Shown piece after piece: positions 15,512 to 24,251 of a DNA stretch of 64,000 bases. Both the position numbers and the translations under genes were made by a program. Origin of the DNA: Clostridia bacterium (GTDB lineage Bacteria; Bacillota; Clostridia; Oscillospirales; CAG-272); assembly GCA_017472255.1 (NCBI GenBank), contig JAFUQU010000038.1:124001-188000 (forward strand), given 5' to 3'. The notes under the pieces are model-generated. The model made no database searches, was not told the origin of the DNA, and saw only the letters and a list, made by a program, of their open reading frames with translations. Position 1 is the stretch's first letter; each line of letters opens with the position of its first letter.

Positions 15512-16972
15512 TTATTCTACGCCGTAAACATCGCGCACCGCGTCGAACAACGTCTCATACTCCGCCATAATCGATTCAGAGTACTGAGCAAGATAAGATG
15601 CCGCGTCAGTGGATTTCTGCCCCTTGATCAACTCCATTGGCAGCTGGAACAGCTTGTTGCCGGCGCCGTAGTTCCAGTTGAAATCACAGACCAGCGAATC
15701 GCAGATTGACTGATACATCTCATAGGATGTGGCGTCACGCAGGTATTTGCTCTCGAAAATCGACTCATAAACGGCCGGCGTTACACGGCTCCAGGATTCG
15801 TAGGACAGGGCTTCCGCAATGGTTCCGATGAAGGTCAGCTCCTCCTCTGTGGTGTTCGGCACAAGCAGAATCTGCGAGGACAGCATGGACATATAGTCCT
15901 CCTGATCTTCGTCGTACTTTGGCAGCGGCACAATGCCGAAGTTCACATCCACATCGCGGAGAGTAGGCAGCTGAAGCGTTGTCTGATGCATAAAGAGAAC
16001 ATTGCCCTGCGAGAAGATTTCCACGCTGGTTGCCTTATCCGTGATCGAACCGAAGTAGGTTTTATTATCATTATATATCAGATCGTAATAGCGCTCCAGC
16101 GTATTTTGAAGCCGTTCGGTCACGGTCAGCAGCTGGAGCAGACCGTTATCTTCGACGGTCGCCATCATCATGCCGTTGGACTGAATAATACGGGACATCA
16201 GCGAAGCAGTCTCACCAGGCAGCGTGAAGCCGAAGCGGTCGTCCATCTTATACTCACCGTCGCCGTCCAGATCGCCCGCTACCGCTTTCGCCATTTCAGC
16301 CAGCTTTGTCCACGTCCACTTGCCGTCGTACACCAGATCGTAGGTGTCCTCCAGCTTAAACTCCTCCAGCATATCGCGGTTGACGTAGATGACGTCCGCG
16401 TAGCTGTAAATTAAATCGGACACCGCGATGGGCAGGATACCCAAAATCTCAAGGTTATCACGGATCGATGCGTTCCACCAGGGTTTATCAAGATCCACAT
16501 TGGGAATCTCGTTGAAGTCCGCCAGCGCGCCCACCGTAATCAGAGCCGGAATCATGTTAAACGTGTGAGAAATCGCTAGCTGATATGCGTTATCGCCCGC
16601 CGTGATCGAGTTCAGGAAGGCAGACGGCACTTCATTGTTTGTGCCGCCGGTGCTGTAGTATTCGATTTCAACGTTGAACCGATCCTCCACCGCCGTGTTT
16701 CGCGCGTACACACTGTCGTTCAGAACGTCGCCGTTCTCCTCATCCGCATCATAGGGCCAGGATGCGCCGAGCTGATCGGCGCTGTAAACGATGGTGAAGG
16801 TTCGTCCGTCGAAGTTGTAGCCTTCAAGTCCGTCGGTCAGAGCGGTTGTCTCATCCGTCGTTGTACCGGGCGCATCGGTGCCGGAATCCGGCGGAGTCTG
16901 CGTATCCGACCCGCAGGAGGTCAGAATCAGGGCGCTGATCAGGGAAAGTGAAATCAGGTTGCTTGCTTTCAT
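15512..16972 (-). CDS. Extracellular solute-binding lipoprotein (ABC transporter type)
   Basis: A 486-aa lipoprotein with a signal peptide ending in the lipobox LTSC, a Thr/Asp-rich linker, and a family-1-like solute-binding domain. Segments such as YARNTAVEDRFNVEIEYY, KPWWNASIRDNLEILG and FGIVPLPKYDEDQEDY recur in three other proteins of this window (20187, 22710, 57245). A loop DLDGDGEYKMDD around residue 235 resembles a dockerin/EF-hand calcium loop. It probably binds an oligosaccharide or similar solute at the outer face of the membrane; no permease is next to it. It has its own promoter and is divergent from an AraC regulator. Confidence 0.85.
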   Translation of the reverse strand: MKASNLISLSLISALILTSCGSDTQTPPDSGTDAPGTTTDETTALTDGLEGYNFDGRTFTIVYSADQLGASWPYDADEENGDVLNDSVYARNTAVEDRFNVEIEYYSTGGTNNEVPSAFLNSITAGDNAYQLAISHTFNMIPALITVGALADFNEIPNVDLDKPWWNASIRDNLEILGILPIAVSDLIYSYADVIYVNRDMLEEFKLEDTYDLVYDGKWTWTKLAEMAKAVAGDLDGDGEYKMDDRFGFTLPGETASLMSRIIQSNGMMMATVEDNGLLQLLTVTERLQNTLERYYDLIYNDNKTYFGSITDKATSVEIFSQGNVLFMHQTTLQLPTLRDVDVNFGIVPLPKYDEDQEDYMSMLSSQILLVPNTTEEELTFIGTIAEALSYESWSRVTPAVYESIFESKYLRDATSYEMYQSICDSLVCDFNWNYGAGNKLFQLPMELIKGQKSTDAASYLAQYSESIMAEYETLFDAVRDVYGVE

Positions 16973-17005
16973 GGGTTTATCCTCCTTAACAATAATGGTA
17001 CAATG

Positions 17006-17034
17006 AGTATACCATATCCTATAGCGTATGTAAA
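17006..17034 (-). promoter_or_regulatory. Promoter of the solute-binding lipoprotein gene
   Basis: TTTACA (17029-17034) and TATACT (17006-17011) on the minus strand with 17-bp spacing; AGGAGG lies 8 nt before the ATG at 16972. Confidence 0.7.
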
Positions 17035-17084
17035 TCCAATAAATGTACCCTTTAAGATTTTCGGACTTCTTTCTGTTAAGCTGA

Positions 17085-17113
17085 TTGACAAATCAGTCCG
17101 CAGCCTGTATAAT
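17085..17113 (+). promoter_or_regulatory. Promoter of the divergent araC-type gene
   Basis: TTGACA (17085-17090) and TATAAT (17108-17113), 17-bp spacing. It is about 50 bp from the divergent promoter at 17006, so one regulator site could serve both genes. Confidence 0.82.
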
Positions 17114-17148
17114 AAAATTACAGTGGATTATATGAGGAGGATGTCCGT

Positions 17149-17949
17149 ATGTTCATTTCCTATATCCCCGAAGATATTATTATTGAAGATATTACAGTTG
17201 TCACCAGCGGAAACATCAATCCGCCTGAACCGGTTGTCAGGCATCGGCAGACAAGCGGTCTGATCTATGTGCTGACCGGGCAGGCTTCCTATACCTTCGG
17301 CAGCCGCACGTTCAGCGTGAAAGCCGATGATATCTTCTATCTCGCCCAGGGGGACAGCTATTCCATCCATTTGAAACCCGGAAGATATACCTTTATTCAT
17401 ATCAACTTTGTGCTCACAGACAGCTGCCGCAGCGCATTTCATTCCGATATCTGCATGGGTGACTGCCGCAGCCAATATCTTGCACTGTTCCAGCGTCTGG
17501 AAAGCATTTACAAAGCCAAAGAGCCCCTCCACCTGACCGACTGCCGCATTACACTTTACAACATCATGATGATGCTTCTCCGCTCACCCCAGCGCACCTA
17601 TATGCCGAGCAGCAAATTCCAGCCGCTTCACAACGCGGTGAAATACATGGAACAGAATTATGCCTCCCCAACTCTGACCATCGGCGAGATTTCCCAATCC
17701 ACCGGGCTGTGCGAAGGTTATATGCGGCGGCTGTTCAAGGCATACCACCGGGTGTCACCCTCCCGCTATTTACAGAATCTTCGGCTGAGCCACGCGAAGG
17801 ATCTCCTGCTGTCAACCACGCTCAGCATCTCCGATGTGGCGGAGCAATGCGGCTTCTCCAGCACCTATTATTTCAGTGAAGCCTTCCGCCGCCATTTCGG
17901 CATTTCCCCCACAGCGTGGCGGGACACCAACCGCACCACACAATTTTAG
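17149..17949 (+). CDS. AraC-family transcriptional regulator
   Basis: A 266-aa protein with an N-terminal cupin-like sensing domain (about residues 25-130) and a C-terminal pair of helix-turn-helix motifs (about 160-260), including LTIGEISQSTGLCEGYMRRLFK and ISDVAEQCGFSSTYYFSEAFRR; the second is the conserved AraC signature. GAGGAGG lies 8 nt before the ATG. Because it is divergent from a solute-binding protein gene, it likely controls that gene in response to a sugar. Confidence 0.92.
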   Translation: MFISYIPEDIIIEDITVVTSGNINPPEPVVRHRQTSGLIYVLTGQASYTFGSRTFSVKADDIFYLAQGDSYSIHLKPGRYTFIHINFVLTDSCRSAFHSDICMGDCRSQYLALFQRLESIYKAKEPLHLTDCRITLYNIMMMLLRSPQRTYMPSSKFQPLHNAVKYMEQNYASPTLTIGEISQSTGLCEGYMRRLFKAYHRVSPSRYLQNLRLSHAKDLLLSTTLSISDVAEQCGFSSTYYFSEAFRRHFGISPTAWRDTNRTTQF

Positions 17950-17955
17950 AAGAAA

Positions 17956-17993
17956 CAGCCCGGCGCTTACGCGCCGGGCTGCTGCTTGTTTTA
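17956..17993 (+). terminator. Intrinsic terminator between convergent araC genes
   Basis: An 11-bp perfect stem CAGCCCGGCGC/GCGCCGGGCTG with loop TTAC (17956-17981), then CTGCTTGTTTTATT. It serves the plus-strand araC gene and possibly the minus-strand one ending at 17991. Confidence 0.85.
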
Positions 17994-18854
17994 TTCCACC
18001 CGCTGTTCATGCTTTTCCCGCCAGAGCCGGGGCGTCATGCCGTGGTATTTCTTGAACACCGTCTCAAAGCCCTGCCGGGTGTTATAACCGCACCGTATCG
18101 CCAGTTCCTCCACCGGAAGATCAGTTTCGGTCAGGTACTGCCTTGCCGCGCGCATACGCAGCTCGGTCAGCTTCTGCTTAAAGGATTTCCCAAAGCAATC
18201 CTTTAATATGCGGTTGGTCTGTGTTCGGCTGTAATTAAGGTAATCCGCCAGATCCTCCGCTGTGATCGGTTCGGCGCAGTGATCGAACAGAAAATTGTCG
18301 ATGCGCACATACATGGTAATCCGTCCCGCGTCATCGGACGCCGGGTTCCCCTCCGTCGGAAGCAGCAGGTCAAGCAGACCCGCGAACAGCAGCATACCAT
18401 ACGCACGAATCCGGCATTGCCCCGTCTCGCTCAACGCCTGCTGCATCATCCGCCGCATACCGCCGGCCGCATACAGCAGTTCATCCAGCCGCGTCTTATC
18501 CGGGTTCAGGATGACCAGCGGCGGAAGCATTTCCTCCAGCGCCCCGGCATTATGCAGCAGAAAACGCAGATTGAAGCGGAGGAAGGGTTCGCTGCATCGG
18601 ACAACCCTGTGGCTGACTCCGGCGCGGATTACGCACATATCGCCGGGATGAAGCTCCACCATTCTGCCGTCACATTCGATGGTCATTTCGCCCTGCTCGA
18701 TCAGGTACAGCTCGTGAACCGCGTGATCGTGCATCCGATAGGACGATGAGCGAATATGCGTAAAGCAGTCGCGCACATGGTCCATCAGCATATCAATGCG
18801 CATTCCGCCGCATTCCACGGATACATTCTGAAAATCCTCGCATCGCGCAGACAT
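17991..18854 (-). CDS. AraC-family transcriptional regulator
   Basis: A 287-aa regulator with an N-terminal cupin-like domain (MHDHAVHELYLIEQGEM, LHPGDMCVIRAGVSH) and a C-terminal double helix-turn-helix (about residues 185-285) containing LPVEELAIRCGYNTRQGFETVFKK. It is divergent from the N-acetylneuraminate lyase gene, with promoters about 70 bp apart, so it is the likely regulator of nanA and perhaps the following solute-binding protein gene. Confidence 0.92.
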   Translation of the reverse strand: MSARCEDFQNVSVECGGMRIDMLMDHVRDCFTHIRSSSYRMHDHAVHELYLIEQGEMTIECDGRMVELHPGDMCVIRAGVSHRVVRCSEPFLRFNLRFLLHNAGALEEMLPPLVILNPDKTRLDELLYAAGGMRRMMQQALSETGQCRIRAYGMLLFAGLLDLLLPTEGNPASDDAGRITMYVRIDNFLFDHCAEPITAEDLADYLNYSRTQTNRILKDCFGKSFKQKLTELRMRAARQYLTETDLPVEELAIRCGYNTRQGFETVFKKYHGMTPRLWREKHEQRVE

Positions 18855-18892
18855 CTCTGCTCCCTCCTTCGGGAAATATTATCTACGTAATA

Positions 18893-18922
18893 ATTATACC
18901 ACGTTCCCGTGCGGATTTGCAA
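18893..18922 (-). promoter_or_regulatory. Promoter of the second araC-type gene
   Basis: TTGCAA (18917-18922) and TATAAT (18893-18898) on the minus strand with 18-bp spacing; GGAGGG precedes the start at 18854. Confidence 0.65.
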
Positions 18923-18988
18923 GCGTAATTTTCCAAACATATGCAACCGTTTTAACCGTTTTGCCGCGATTTATGCTTCATCCGTTTG

Positions 18989-19017
18989 TTTACAACCGGG
19001 CTGCCGCGTGATATAAT
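18989..19017 (+). promoter_or_regulatory. Promoter of nanA
   Basis: TTTACA (18989-18994) and TATAAT (19012-19017), 17-bp spacing, with a short leader and GGGAGG before the ATG at 19051. Confidence 0.75.
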
Positions 19018-19050
19018 TGTTTCAAACCAAATTTCGGGAGGAATAAACCT

Positions 19051-19971
19051 ATGAGTAATATCCAATTCAAAGGCATTATGCCCGCCCTCATGACTCCGCT
19101 GAACGAGGACGGCAGCATCCGTCGTCAGGCCGTGAAACCGCTGACCGACTTTGCCCTCGATCGCGGCGTGGACGGCTTTTATGTCTGCGGCAGCTCGGGT
19201 GAAGGGCCTGTGCTCAGTCCGACCTCACGTATGGAGATGGCAGAATGTGCGATCGAAGCCGTGAAGGGACGTACCACCGTATCGGGAAAGAAGCCGGTGA
19301 TTATCGTCCATGTGGCTTCACCCGACCCGCTTGCCGCCATAGAACTGGCACGCCATGCCGAGAAAATCGGCGCGGACGCCATTTCATCGCTGGCGCCCAA
19401 CTTCTACTTCAACTACAGCGAGGACGAGCTGGTGGCTTATTACCGCCGTCTGGCAGAATCCACCTCTCTGCCGCTGCTGGTGTACGCCACCCCCATGCTG
19501 AAGGTAGGCGATCTGAAAAAATTCATCGCCCGGCTGATGGAAATCGACAATGTGATCGGTCTGAAGTTCACCATGCCGAACTACTTCCAGATGCATCGTG
19601 TGAAGGAACTGAACGGCGGCGACATCAACGTAATCAACGGTCCGGACGAAATGCTGCTCTGCGGTCTGGTCATGGGTGCGGACGGCGGCATCGGCACCAC
19701 CTACAACGTGATGCCCGACAAGTTCTCCGCTCTCTACAAGGCGTTTACCGCAGGTGATATCGCTGAGGCGCAGCGCATCCAGTACGACATCAACCACGTT
19801 ATCGACATCATTCTCCGTTTCGATCCCAACAACGTCATGAACTCCACCAAGGCAGTGCTGAATCTGATGGGCTTTGATGTTGGCCGCGCCGTTTTCCCGG
19901 CTCGCGAATATACGCAGGCTGAGCTGAACGCTCTGCGCGACGAACTGGCATCGGTGGGATTTGTTGTGTAA
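19051..19971 (+). CDS. nanA: N-acetylneuraminate lyase (DapA/NanA family)
   Basis: A 306-aa class I aldolase that cleaves sialic acid to pyruvate and N-acetylmannosamine. Family features include CGSSGEGPV (pyruvate-carboxylate loop), Tyr in VYATP, the Schiff-base Lys in GLKFT, and GADGGIGTTYN, which is close to the GADGGIGSTYN of E. coli NanA and unlike typical DapA. The C-terminal HVIDIILRF also fits NanA. Other members of the superfamily (DHDPS, KDG aldolase) are less likely. It has its own promoter, a divergent AraC regulator, and a solute-binding protein gene downstream. Confidence 0.82.
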   Translation: MSNIQFKGIMPALMTPLNEDGSIRRQAVKPLTDFALDRGVDGFYVCGSSGEGPVLSPTSRMEMAECAIEAVKGRTTVSGKKPVIIVHVASPDPLAAIELARHAEKIGADAISSLAPNFYFNYSEDELVAYYRRLAESTSLPLLVYATPMLKVGDLKKFIARLMEIDNVIGLKFTMPNYFQMHRVKELNGGDINVINGPDEMLLCGLVMGADGGIGTTYNVMPDKFSALYKAFTAGDIAEAQRIQYDINHVIDIILRFDPNNVMNSTKAVLNLMGFDVGRAVFPAREYTQAELNALRDELASVGFVV

Positions 19972-20115
19972 TTTCTGCTCTGCGTGCTGATTGTTTCTCA
20001 TGCTTTGCTCAATCCAAATCATTTGTGTGCGCGTTTTCCAATCGCTTCACCAACGCTGCGAAGCTCTGGCTGTATAAATATTTTTTATAATTTCATTCAT
20101 ATTTTTTATAGAGTA

Positions 20116-20145
20116 TTGACAGTGATCTGCGCCGCGTGCTATAAT
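20116..20145 (+). promoter_or_regulatory. Promoter of the second solute-binding lipoprotein gene
   Basis: TTGACA (20116-20121) and TATAAT (20140-20145), 18-bp spacing. The rest of the gap after nanA (19972-20115) shows no clear terminator or gene. Confidence 0.78.
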
Positions 20146-20186
20146 GTTTTTGCCCAAAATTTCATTAGGCAGAAAGGATTGCAAAC

Positions 20187-21671
20187 ATGAAACATCGCAT
20201 TTTCTCCATCACGCTTGCGGCCCTGATGGCAGTCTCCGCCGTCTCGTGCAGCAGTACCTCCACCCCCGTCGACAGCGACGATACCACCACCTCTGCTGAC
20301 AGCACAACAGCAGCTGACACCGGGAATAGCTCCGGCGTTCCCGCAGGACTTGACCTTCAAGGAGAAACCATCAACATCTGGTATACTACGAAAGCTTCCT
20401 CCGTGGCGGAAACTTTCATTGACATCGCAGGCGAGCTGACCGGCGATATTCTGGATGACGCCATCTACAACGCCAATAAAGCGGTAGAGGATCGCCTGAA
20501 TGTCAATCTGAACTACTATAACTCCCAGACCCCCACGTCGAACACCGGTACTGAAGTGCAGAAACTGCTCCTGGCTGACGACACCACCTACGATCTCTAT
20601 CACGTGGTACAGTGGAATGCCTCCACTCTGGCTGCCGAAGGTCTCTACCTGAACGTCAAGGATGCCCCCTATCTCAGTTTGGACAAGCCCTGGTGGGACG
20701 GCGAATACATGAAGGAAATGACCATCGGCGAAGACTGTCTGTATGCGCTGGTCGGCGACTACGCGGTTGACCGCACCCGCTGCCTGGGCAACGTCTACTA
20801 CAACAAGTCCATGTACGAGGACTTCTACGGCGATCCTGACGGATTGTATCAGAAGGTCATCGACGGCGATTGGACATGGGAAATGCTCCGTGATATCTGC
20901 GCGGAGGTCTGGTCTGACATCAACGGAAACGGCAGCGCGGATCGTGAAGACCGTCTTGGTGCCTGCCTTAACAACTACAACAATCTGGACGGCTTTTTCT
21001 GGGGAACCGGCTCCCGTGCCACCGACCGCGACAAGGATGACAACCCGGTTCTCGTTGTCAACAACGAGCGCGTGATCAACATCATCGAGGATATGTATTC
21101 CCTCTGCTTCGAAACGGACGGTATCTTCTTCTCGGGCGGCGCGTATGAGGATGACGTGAAAAACCGCACCAAATTTGAGGAAGGCAGCAGTATGTTCCTG
21201 TTCGGCTTCTTCTACACTGCAGAAGCCATGCGCGACATGAGCGCCGACTACGGTATCGTTCCCTTCCCCAAATACGATGAGGATCAGGAAACCTATACCA
21301 GCACTGTACATAACATCATCCGTCTGATGGTGCTGCCCTACAATTGCCAGAAGGTGGATGCGGTCTGCGCAGTGCTTGAGGAACTGTCCTTCGAGGGCTA
21401 CAACAATGTACTTCCCTCTTACTACGATGTGCTGATGAAGAACAAATACGCCCGGGACGACGTCTCCGCCAGCATGATCGACATCATCCGTGACAACTGC
21501 ACCATGGATATCGCTCTTATTTACAACACCGCATTTAACGGCATGGGTATGATCTACCGCACGCTGATGCAGGCAAAATCCTCCGATTTCTCGTCGGAAT
21601 ACGCGAAGCGCCTTACTGCTGCTGAAACCTCTATCGCAAGTTTCGTCGAGCAGTTCCGCAGCGTAGAATAA
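20187..21671 (+). CDS. Extracellular solute-binding lipoprotein
   Basis: A 494-aa lipoprotein with the lipobox AVSC, a Ser/Thr/Asp-rich linker to about residue 50, then a solute-binding domain with DDAIYNANKAVEDRLNVNLN, LDKPWWDGEYMKEM, a calcium-type loop DINGNGSADRED, and YGIVPFPKYDEDQETY. It is paralogous to the proteins at 15512, 22710 and 57245. Its position after nanA suggests, but does not prove, binding of sialylated glycans or sialic acid. AGAAAGG precedes the ATG. Confidence 0.85.
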   Translation: MKHRIFSITLAALMAVSAVSCSSTSTPVDSDDTTTSADSTTAADTGNSSGVPAGLDLQGETINIWYTTKASSVAETFIDIAGELTGDILDDAIYNANKAVEDRLNVNLNYYNSQTPTSNTGTEVQKLLLADDTTYDLYHVVQWNASTLAAEGLYLNVKDAPYLSLDKPWWDGEYMKEMTIGEDCLYALVGDYAVDRTRCLGNVYYNKSMYEDFYGDPDGLYQKVIDGDWTWEMLRDICAEVWSDINGNGSADREDRLGACLNNYNNLDGFFWGTGSRATDRDKDDNPVLVVNNERVINIIEDMYSLCFETDGIFFSGGAYEDDVKNRTKFEEGSSMFLFGFFYTAEAMRDMSADYGIVPFPKYDEDQETYTSTVHNIIRLMVLPYNCQKVDAVCAVLEELSFEGYNNVLPSYYDVLMKNKYARDDVSASMIDIIRDNCTMDIALIYNTAFNGMGMIYRTLMQAKSSDFSSEYAKRLTAAETSIASFVEQFRSVE

Positions 21672-21760
21672 GCCTCTCAGCGGGCATACGGTCAACGGAG
21701 TCGGTGGGCAGTGCGGTGGATGAAACTGTAAAAAATAAAAAAATATAAAGGAGTCTCATC

Positions 21761-22528
21761 ATGAAAAAAACAGCATCTTTTCTCACAACAGCACTTCTCA
21801 CCCTCTCCCTCGCCGGAAACGTCAGCGCGGCTGACGGCGAAATCCTGACCGGCACGCCCATCATCGACGGTAAGGTTGACGCGATGTACAAGAATTCGCT
21901 CACCCTGGAAACCGGCAAAGGTACCAATGCCTATAACACAGATTGGGATGATGCCAACGGCAGCATTTACTTCCTGCACGACGACAGCTATCTGTACATC
22001 TGCGCCGAAATCATTGACAACGACGTAACCACCATCGGCGAAGAAGAGTGTAAGAAGGAAAATCCCTTCAAAAACGACAACTGCGAATTCCGCCTCTCGC
22101 TGGACGGCGGCACAACCACCATCAAGCTGGGCATCGACGCCTACGGCTACCGCGCCTACGGCTTGAAAGCCAACGAAGCGCTGATCGACTACTCGACCAT
22201 CCAGTACAAAACCACCTACACCGATACCAGCTATGTCATTGAAGCCGCCATTCCCTGCACCGAGGGCGTGCTCGACATGAAGACAGCCGGCAAGCTCGGC
22301 TTCAAGCTCCAGCTCAACGACCTGACCAAGGACGGCAACCACTACAACTTCGCCACCGATTACGCAGGTGAAGGCGCCAAGGGTCTGGTATTCTACAATC
22401 TGAGCAGCGAATCCGCCGCTCCCGCAGTTACCAACGCTCCCAAAACCGCTGATCCTATAACCGCAGCACTGGCGCTCTGCACCGCTGCCGGAGCCATTGT
22501 ATGCTTCTCCAAAAAACACGCAGAATAA
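21761..22528 (+). CDS. Secreted CBM9/DOMON-like carbohydrate-binding protein with possible cell-wall sorting tail
   Basis: A 255-aa protein with an N-terminal signal peptide (cleavage near NVSAADG) and a domain over about residues 30-215 resembling carbohydrate-binding family 9 (TPIIDGKVDAMYKNS, YLYICAEIIDND, NDNCEFRLSLDGG). The C-terminus has APKTADP, then about 18 hydrophobic residues, then SKKHAE, which is the layout of a sortase signal (motif, membrane span, positive tail). It is therefore likely a wall-displayed glycan-binding protein. It follows the solute-binding protein by 89 nt with AAAGGAG before the ATG, probably co-transcribed. Confidence 0.75.
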   Translation: MKKTASFLTTALLTLSLAGNVSAADGEILTGTPIIDGKVDAMYKNSLTLETGKGTNAYNTDWDDANGSIYFLHDDSYLYICAEIIDNDVTTIGEEECKKENPFKNDNCEFRLSLDGGTTTIKLGIDAYGYRAYGLKANEALIDYSTIQYKTTYTDTSYVIEAAIPCTEGVLDMKTAGKLGFKLQLNDLTKDGNHYNFATDYAGEGAKGLVFYNLSSESAAPAVTNAPKTADPITAALALCTAAGAIVCFSKKHAE

Positions 22529-22567
22529 TTGGTACTTTCAAATAACGATAAAAAGAAACCTTCGAAA

Positions 22568-22606
22568 AACAACATAAAAAGTTGTTATTTCTCATCTTTT
22601 TTGTCC
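22568..22606 (+). terminator. Weak intrinsic terminator after the CBM9-like gene
   Basis: AACAAC/GTTGTT with a 7-nt A-rich loop, followed by a T-rich stretch containing TCTTTTTT. The stem is short, so termination may be partial. Confidence 0.4.
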
Positions 22607-22609
22607 GAA

Positions 22610-22630
22610 TATAACAGAATTTCCGTTATA
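22610..22630. promoter_or_regulatory. 21-bp near-palindrome upstream of promoter, candidate operator
   Basis: TATAAC and GTTATA arms with a GAA/TTC inner pair make a near-perfect 21-bp dyad ending about 20 bp upstream of the -35 element at 22650. This position is suitable for an activator. Confidence 0.35.
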
Positions 22631-22649
22631 ATAGAAAACAAAAAAAGTG

Positions 22650-22678
22650 TTGACATTTCAAAATCCATATGCTATAAT
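22650..22678 (+). promoter_or_regulatory. Promoter of the third solute-binding lipoprotein gene
   Basis: Consensus TTGACA (22650-22655) and TATAAT (22673-22678) with 17-bp spacing; CGGAGG precedes the ATG at 22710. Confidence 0.85.
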
Positions 22679-22709
22679 GAGGTTACTTTAACGAACGGAG
22701 GTTCATTAT

Positions 22710-24188
22710 ATGAAACAAATCACGGCATCTCTCATTCTTATAGCCATGCTGGCAGGCTGCGTTTCCTGTGGCAGCGGACAATCCGAAGACACTACTCCTT
22801 CGAACGATACAACCGCGTCAACCGATACCACCACCGCTGAAGCGGTTGATGAACGCTATCTCATCAAGGAAGAGCTTCCCGACAAGACCTACGACGACTA
22901 TACCATCCGCATTCTTATGCGCAACAGCACCTCTCCCGACTGGATCGGCGATATGTTCAGCGAAGCCGAGACCGGCGAAGTCATCTCTGACGCCATCTAC
23001 AACCGCAACCGCACCGTTTCCGAACGGTTTGACGTAACCTTTGAGCTGATCAAAAGCTCCAACAACAACTACGAGACAGACGGTGTGAAGTCCATTCTCG
23101 CCGGAGACGATGCCTACGACATCATCGTTCCCCACGCCCGTGCCGCCTTCAAGTATGCCGAGCAGGGACTCTGCCTGGACTGGAACGTGGATCTGCCCTA
23201 TGTGGATTTGGATAAGCCATGGTGGGATCAGGACGCCCGGGACAGCTTCGAAATCAACGGCAAGCTCTACACCATGGTCGGTGATATCAGCTATCAGGCG
23301 CTGGCACAAACCGACTGCGTACTTTTCAACAAAGCTCTGTTCGATAAGTACCAGGAAGAGTATCCCTATCAGAAGGTGCTGGACGACGAGTGGACCTTTG
23401 ATGAATTCTCCCGTCTGGTTAAGCTCTGCTCTGCGGACGTGAATGGCGACGGCGAATACAAGCCGGACACCGACGTTTTTGGCTATGTCACCTATCAGTG
23501 GGTCGGTCCGATTCAGGCGCTGACCACCGGCGGCGGACGCATTGTGGACAAGGATGACAACGGTTCGCTTGTGCTGACCATCAACAGCGAGCGCACTCAG
23601 AAGGTTTTCGAGGATTACTTCAAGCTGGTTGACACGAACAACTGCTATCTGGAGCTGAACCGTGACGAAAAGAAGAGCATCTTCGACTGCCGCGATGTCT
23701 TCGCTCAGGGACGCGCCATGTTCATCGACTGCGCGCTGAACGACGTTGCAAAAATGCGCGATATGGTTGATGATTTCGGTATTATCCCCGCACCCAAGTA
23801 TGATAATACCACCGACAAGTATTATACCAACGTAGATTCGGGCACCAACCTGTTCATTGTACCGATTACCAATCAGAGCGTGGAATGCACCAGCGTCGTT
23901 CTCGAAGCGCTCTGCGCCGAGGGCTACCGCGAGGTTATCCCCGCCTACTATGAGGTTGCGCTCCAGACCAAGTACACCCGCGATGATCTGTCCGTACAGA
24001 TGCTGGACATCATCAAGGAAGGTCGTGTATTCGATATTGGTTATTACTACTGCGGCGGTATGTTCGCAAGCACCGGCTACCGTCTGGTAAATCAGCCTGA
24101 CCACAATTTTGCCACCTTCTACGCTCAAAACGAGTCGGCAGTTAAGACCTCTCTCCAGAAAATCGTAGACGAGTACGGCAACCAGTAA
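22710..24188 (+). CDS. Extracellular solute-binding lipoprotein
   Basis: A 492-aa lipoprotein with lipobox LAGC, a Thr/Asp-rich linker, and a solute-binding domain of the same family as those at 15512, 20187 and 57245. Recurrent segments are DAIYNRNRTVSERFDVTFE, LDKPWWDQDARDSF and FGIIPAPKYDN. The calcium-type loop DVNGDGEYKPDTD lies around residue 245. It is convergent with the GH36 gene and ends at a strong shared terminator. The ligand is unknown; the neighbour suggests a galactoside. Confidence 0.85.
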   Translation: MKQITASLILIAMLAGCVSCGSGQSEDTTPSNDTTASTDTTTAEAVDERYLIKEELPDKTYDDYTIRILMRNSTSPDWIGDMFSEAETGEVISDAIYNRNRTVSERFDVTFELIKSSNNNYETDGVKSILAGDDAYDIIVPHARAAFKYAEQGLCLDWNVDLPYVDLDKPWWDQDARDSFEINGKLYTMVGDISYQALAQTDCVLFNKALFDKYQEEYPYQKVLDDEWTFDEFSRLVKLCSADVNGDGEYKPDTDVFGYVTYQWVGPIQALTTGGGRIVDKDDNGSLVLTINSERTQKVFEDYFKLVDTNNCYLELNRDEKKSIFDCRDVFAQGRAMFIDCALNDVAKMRDMVDDFGIIPAPKYDNTTDKYYTNVDSGTNLFIVPITNQSVECTSVVLEALCAEGYREVIPAYYEVALQTKYTRDDLSVQMLDIIKEGRVFDIGYYYCGGMFASTGYRLVNQPDHNFATFYAQNESAVKTSLQKIVDEYGNQ

Positions 24189-24207
24189 ATCATACTACAC
24201 AAACAGC

Positions 24208-24243
24208 GACAGCCGCGTCCAAGGACGCGGCTGTCTTATTATA
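24208..24243. terminator. Convergent intrinsic terminator
   Basis: A 13-bp perfect stem around CCAAGG (24208-24235), followed by TTATTATA. It separates the plus-strand solute-binding protein gene from the minus-strand GH36 gene. Confidence 0.85.
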
Positions 24244-24251
24244 TGCGGTTT

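Noticed and set aside
22601..22632. A second promoter upstream of the one at 22650
   Set aside because: TTGTCC and TATAAT are 20 bp apart, outside normal spacing, and the sequence is better explained as a dyad.
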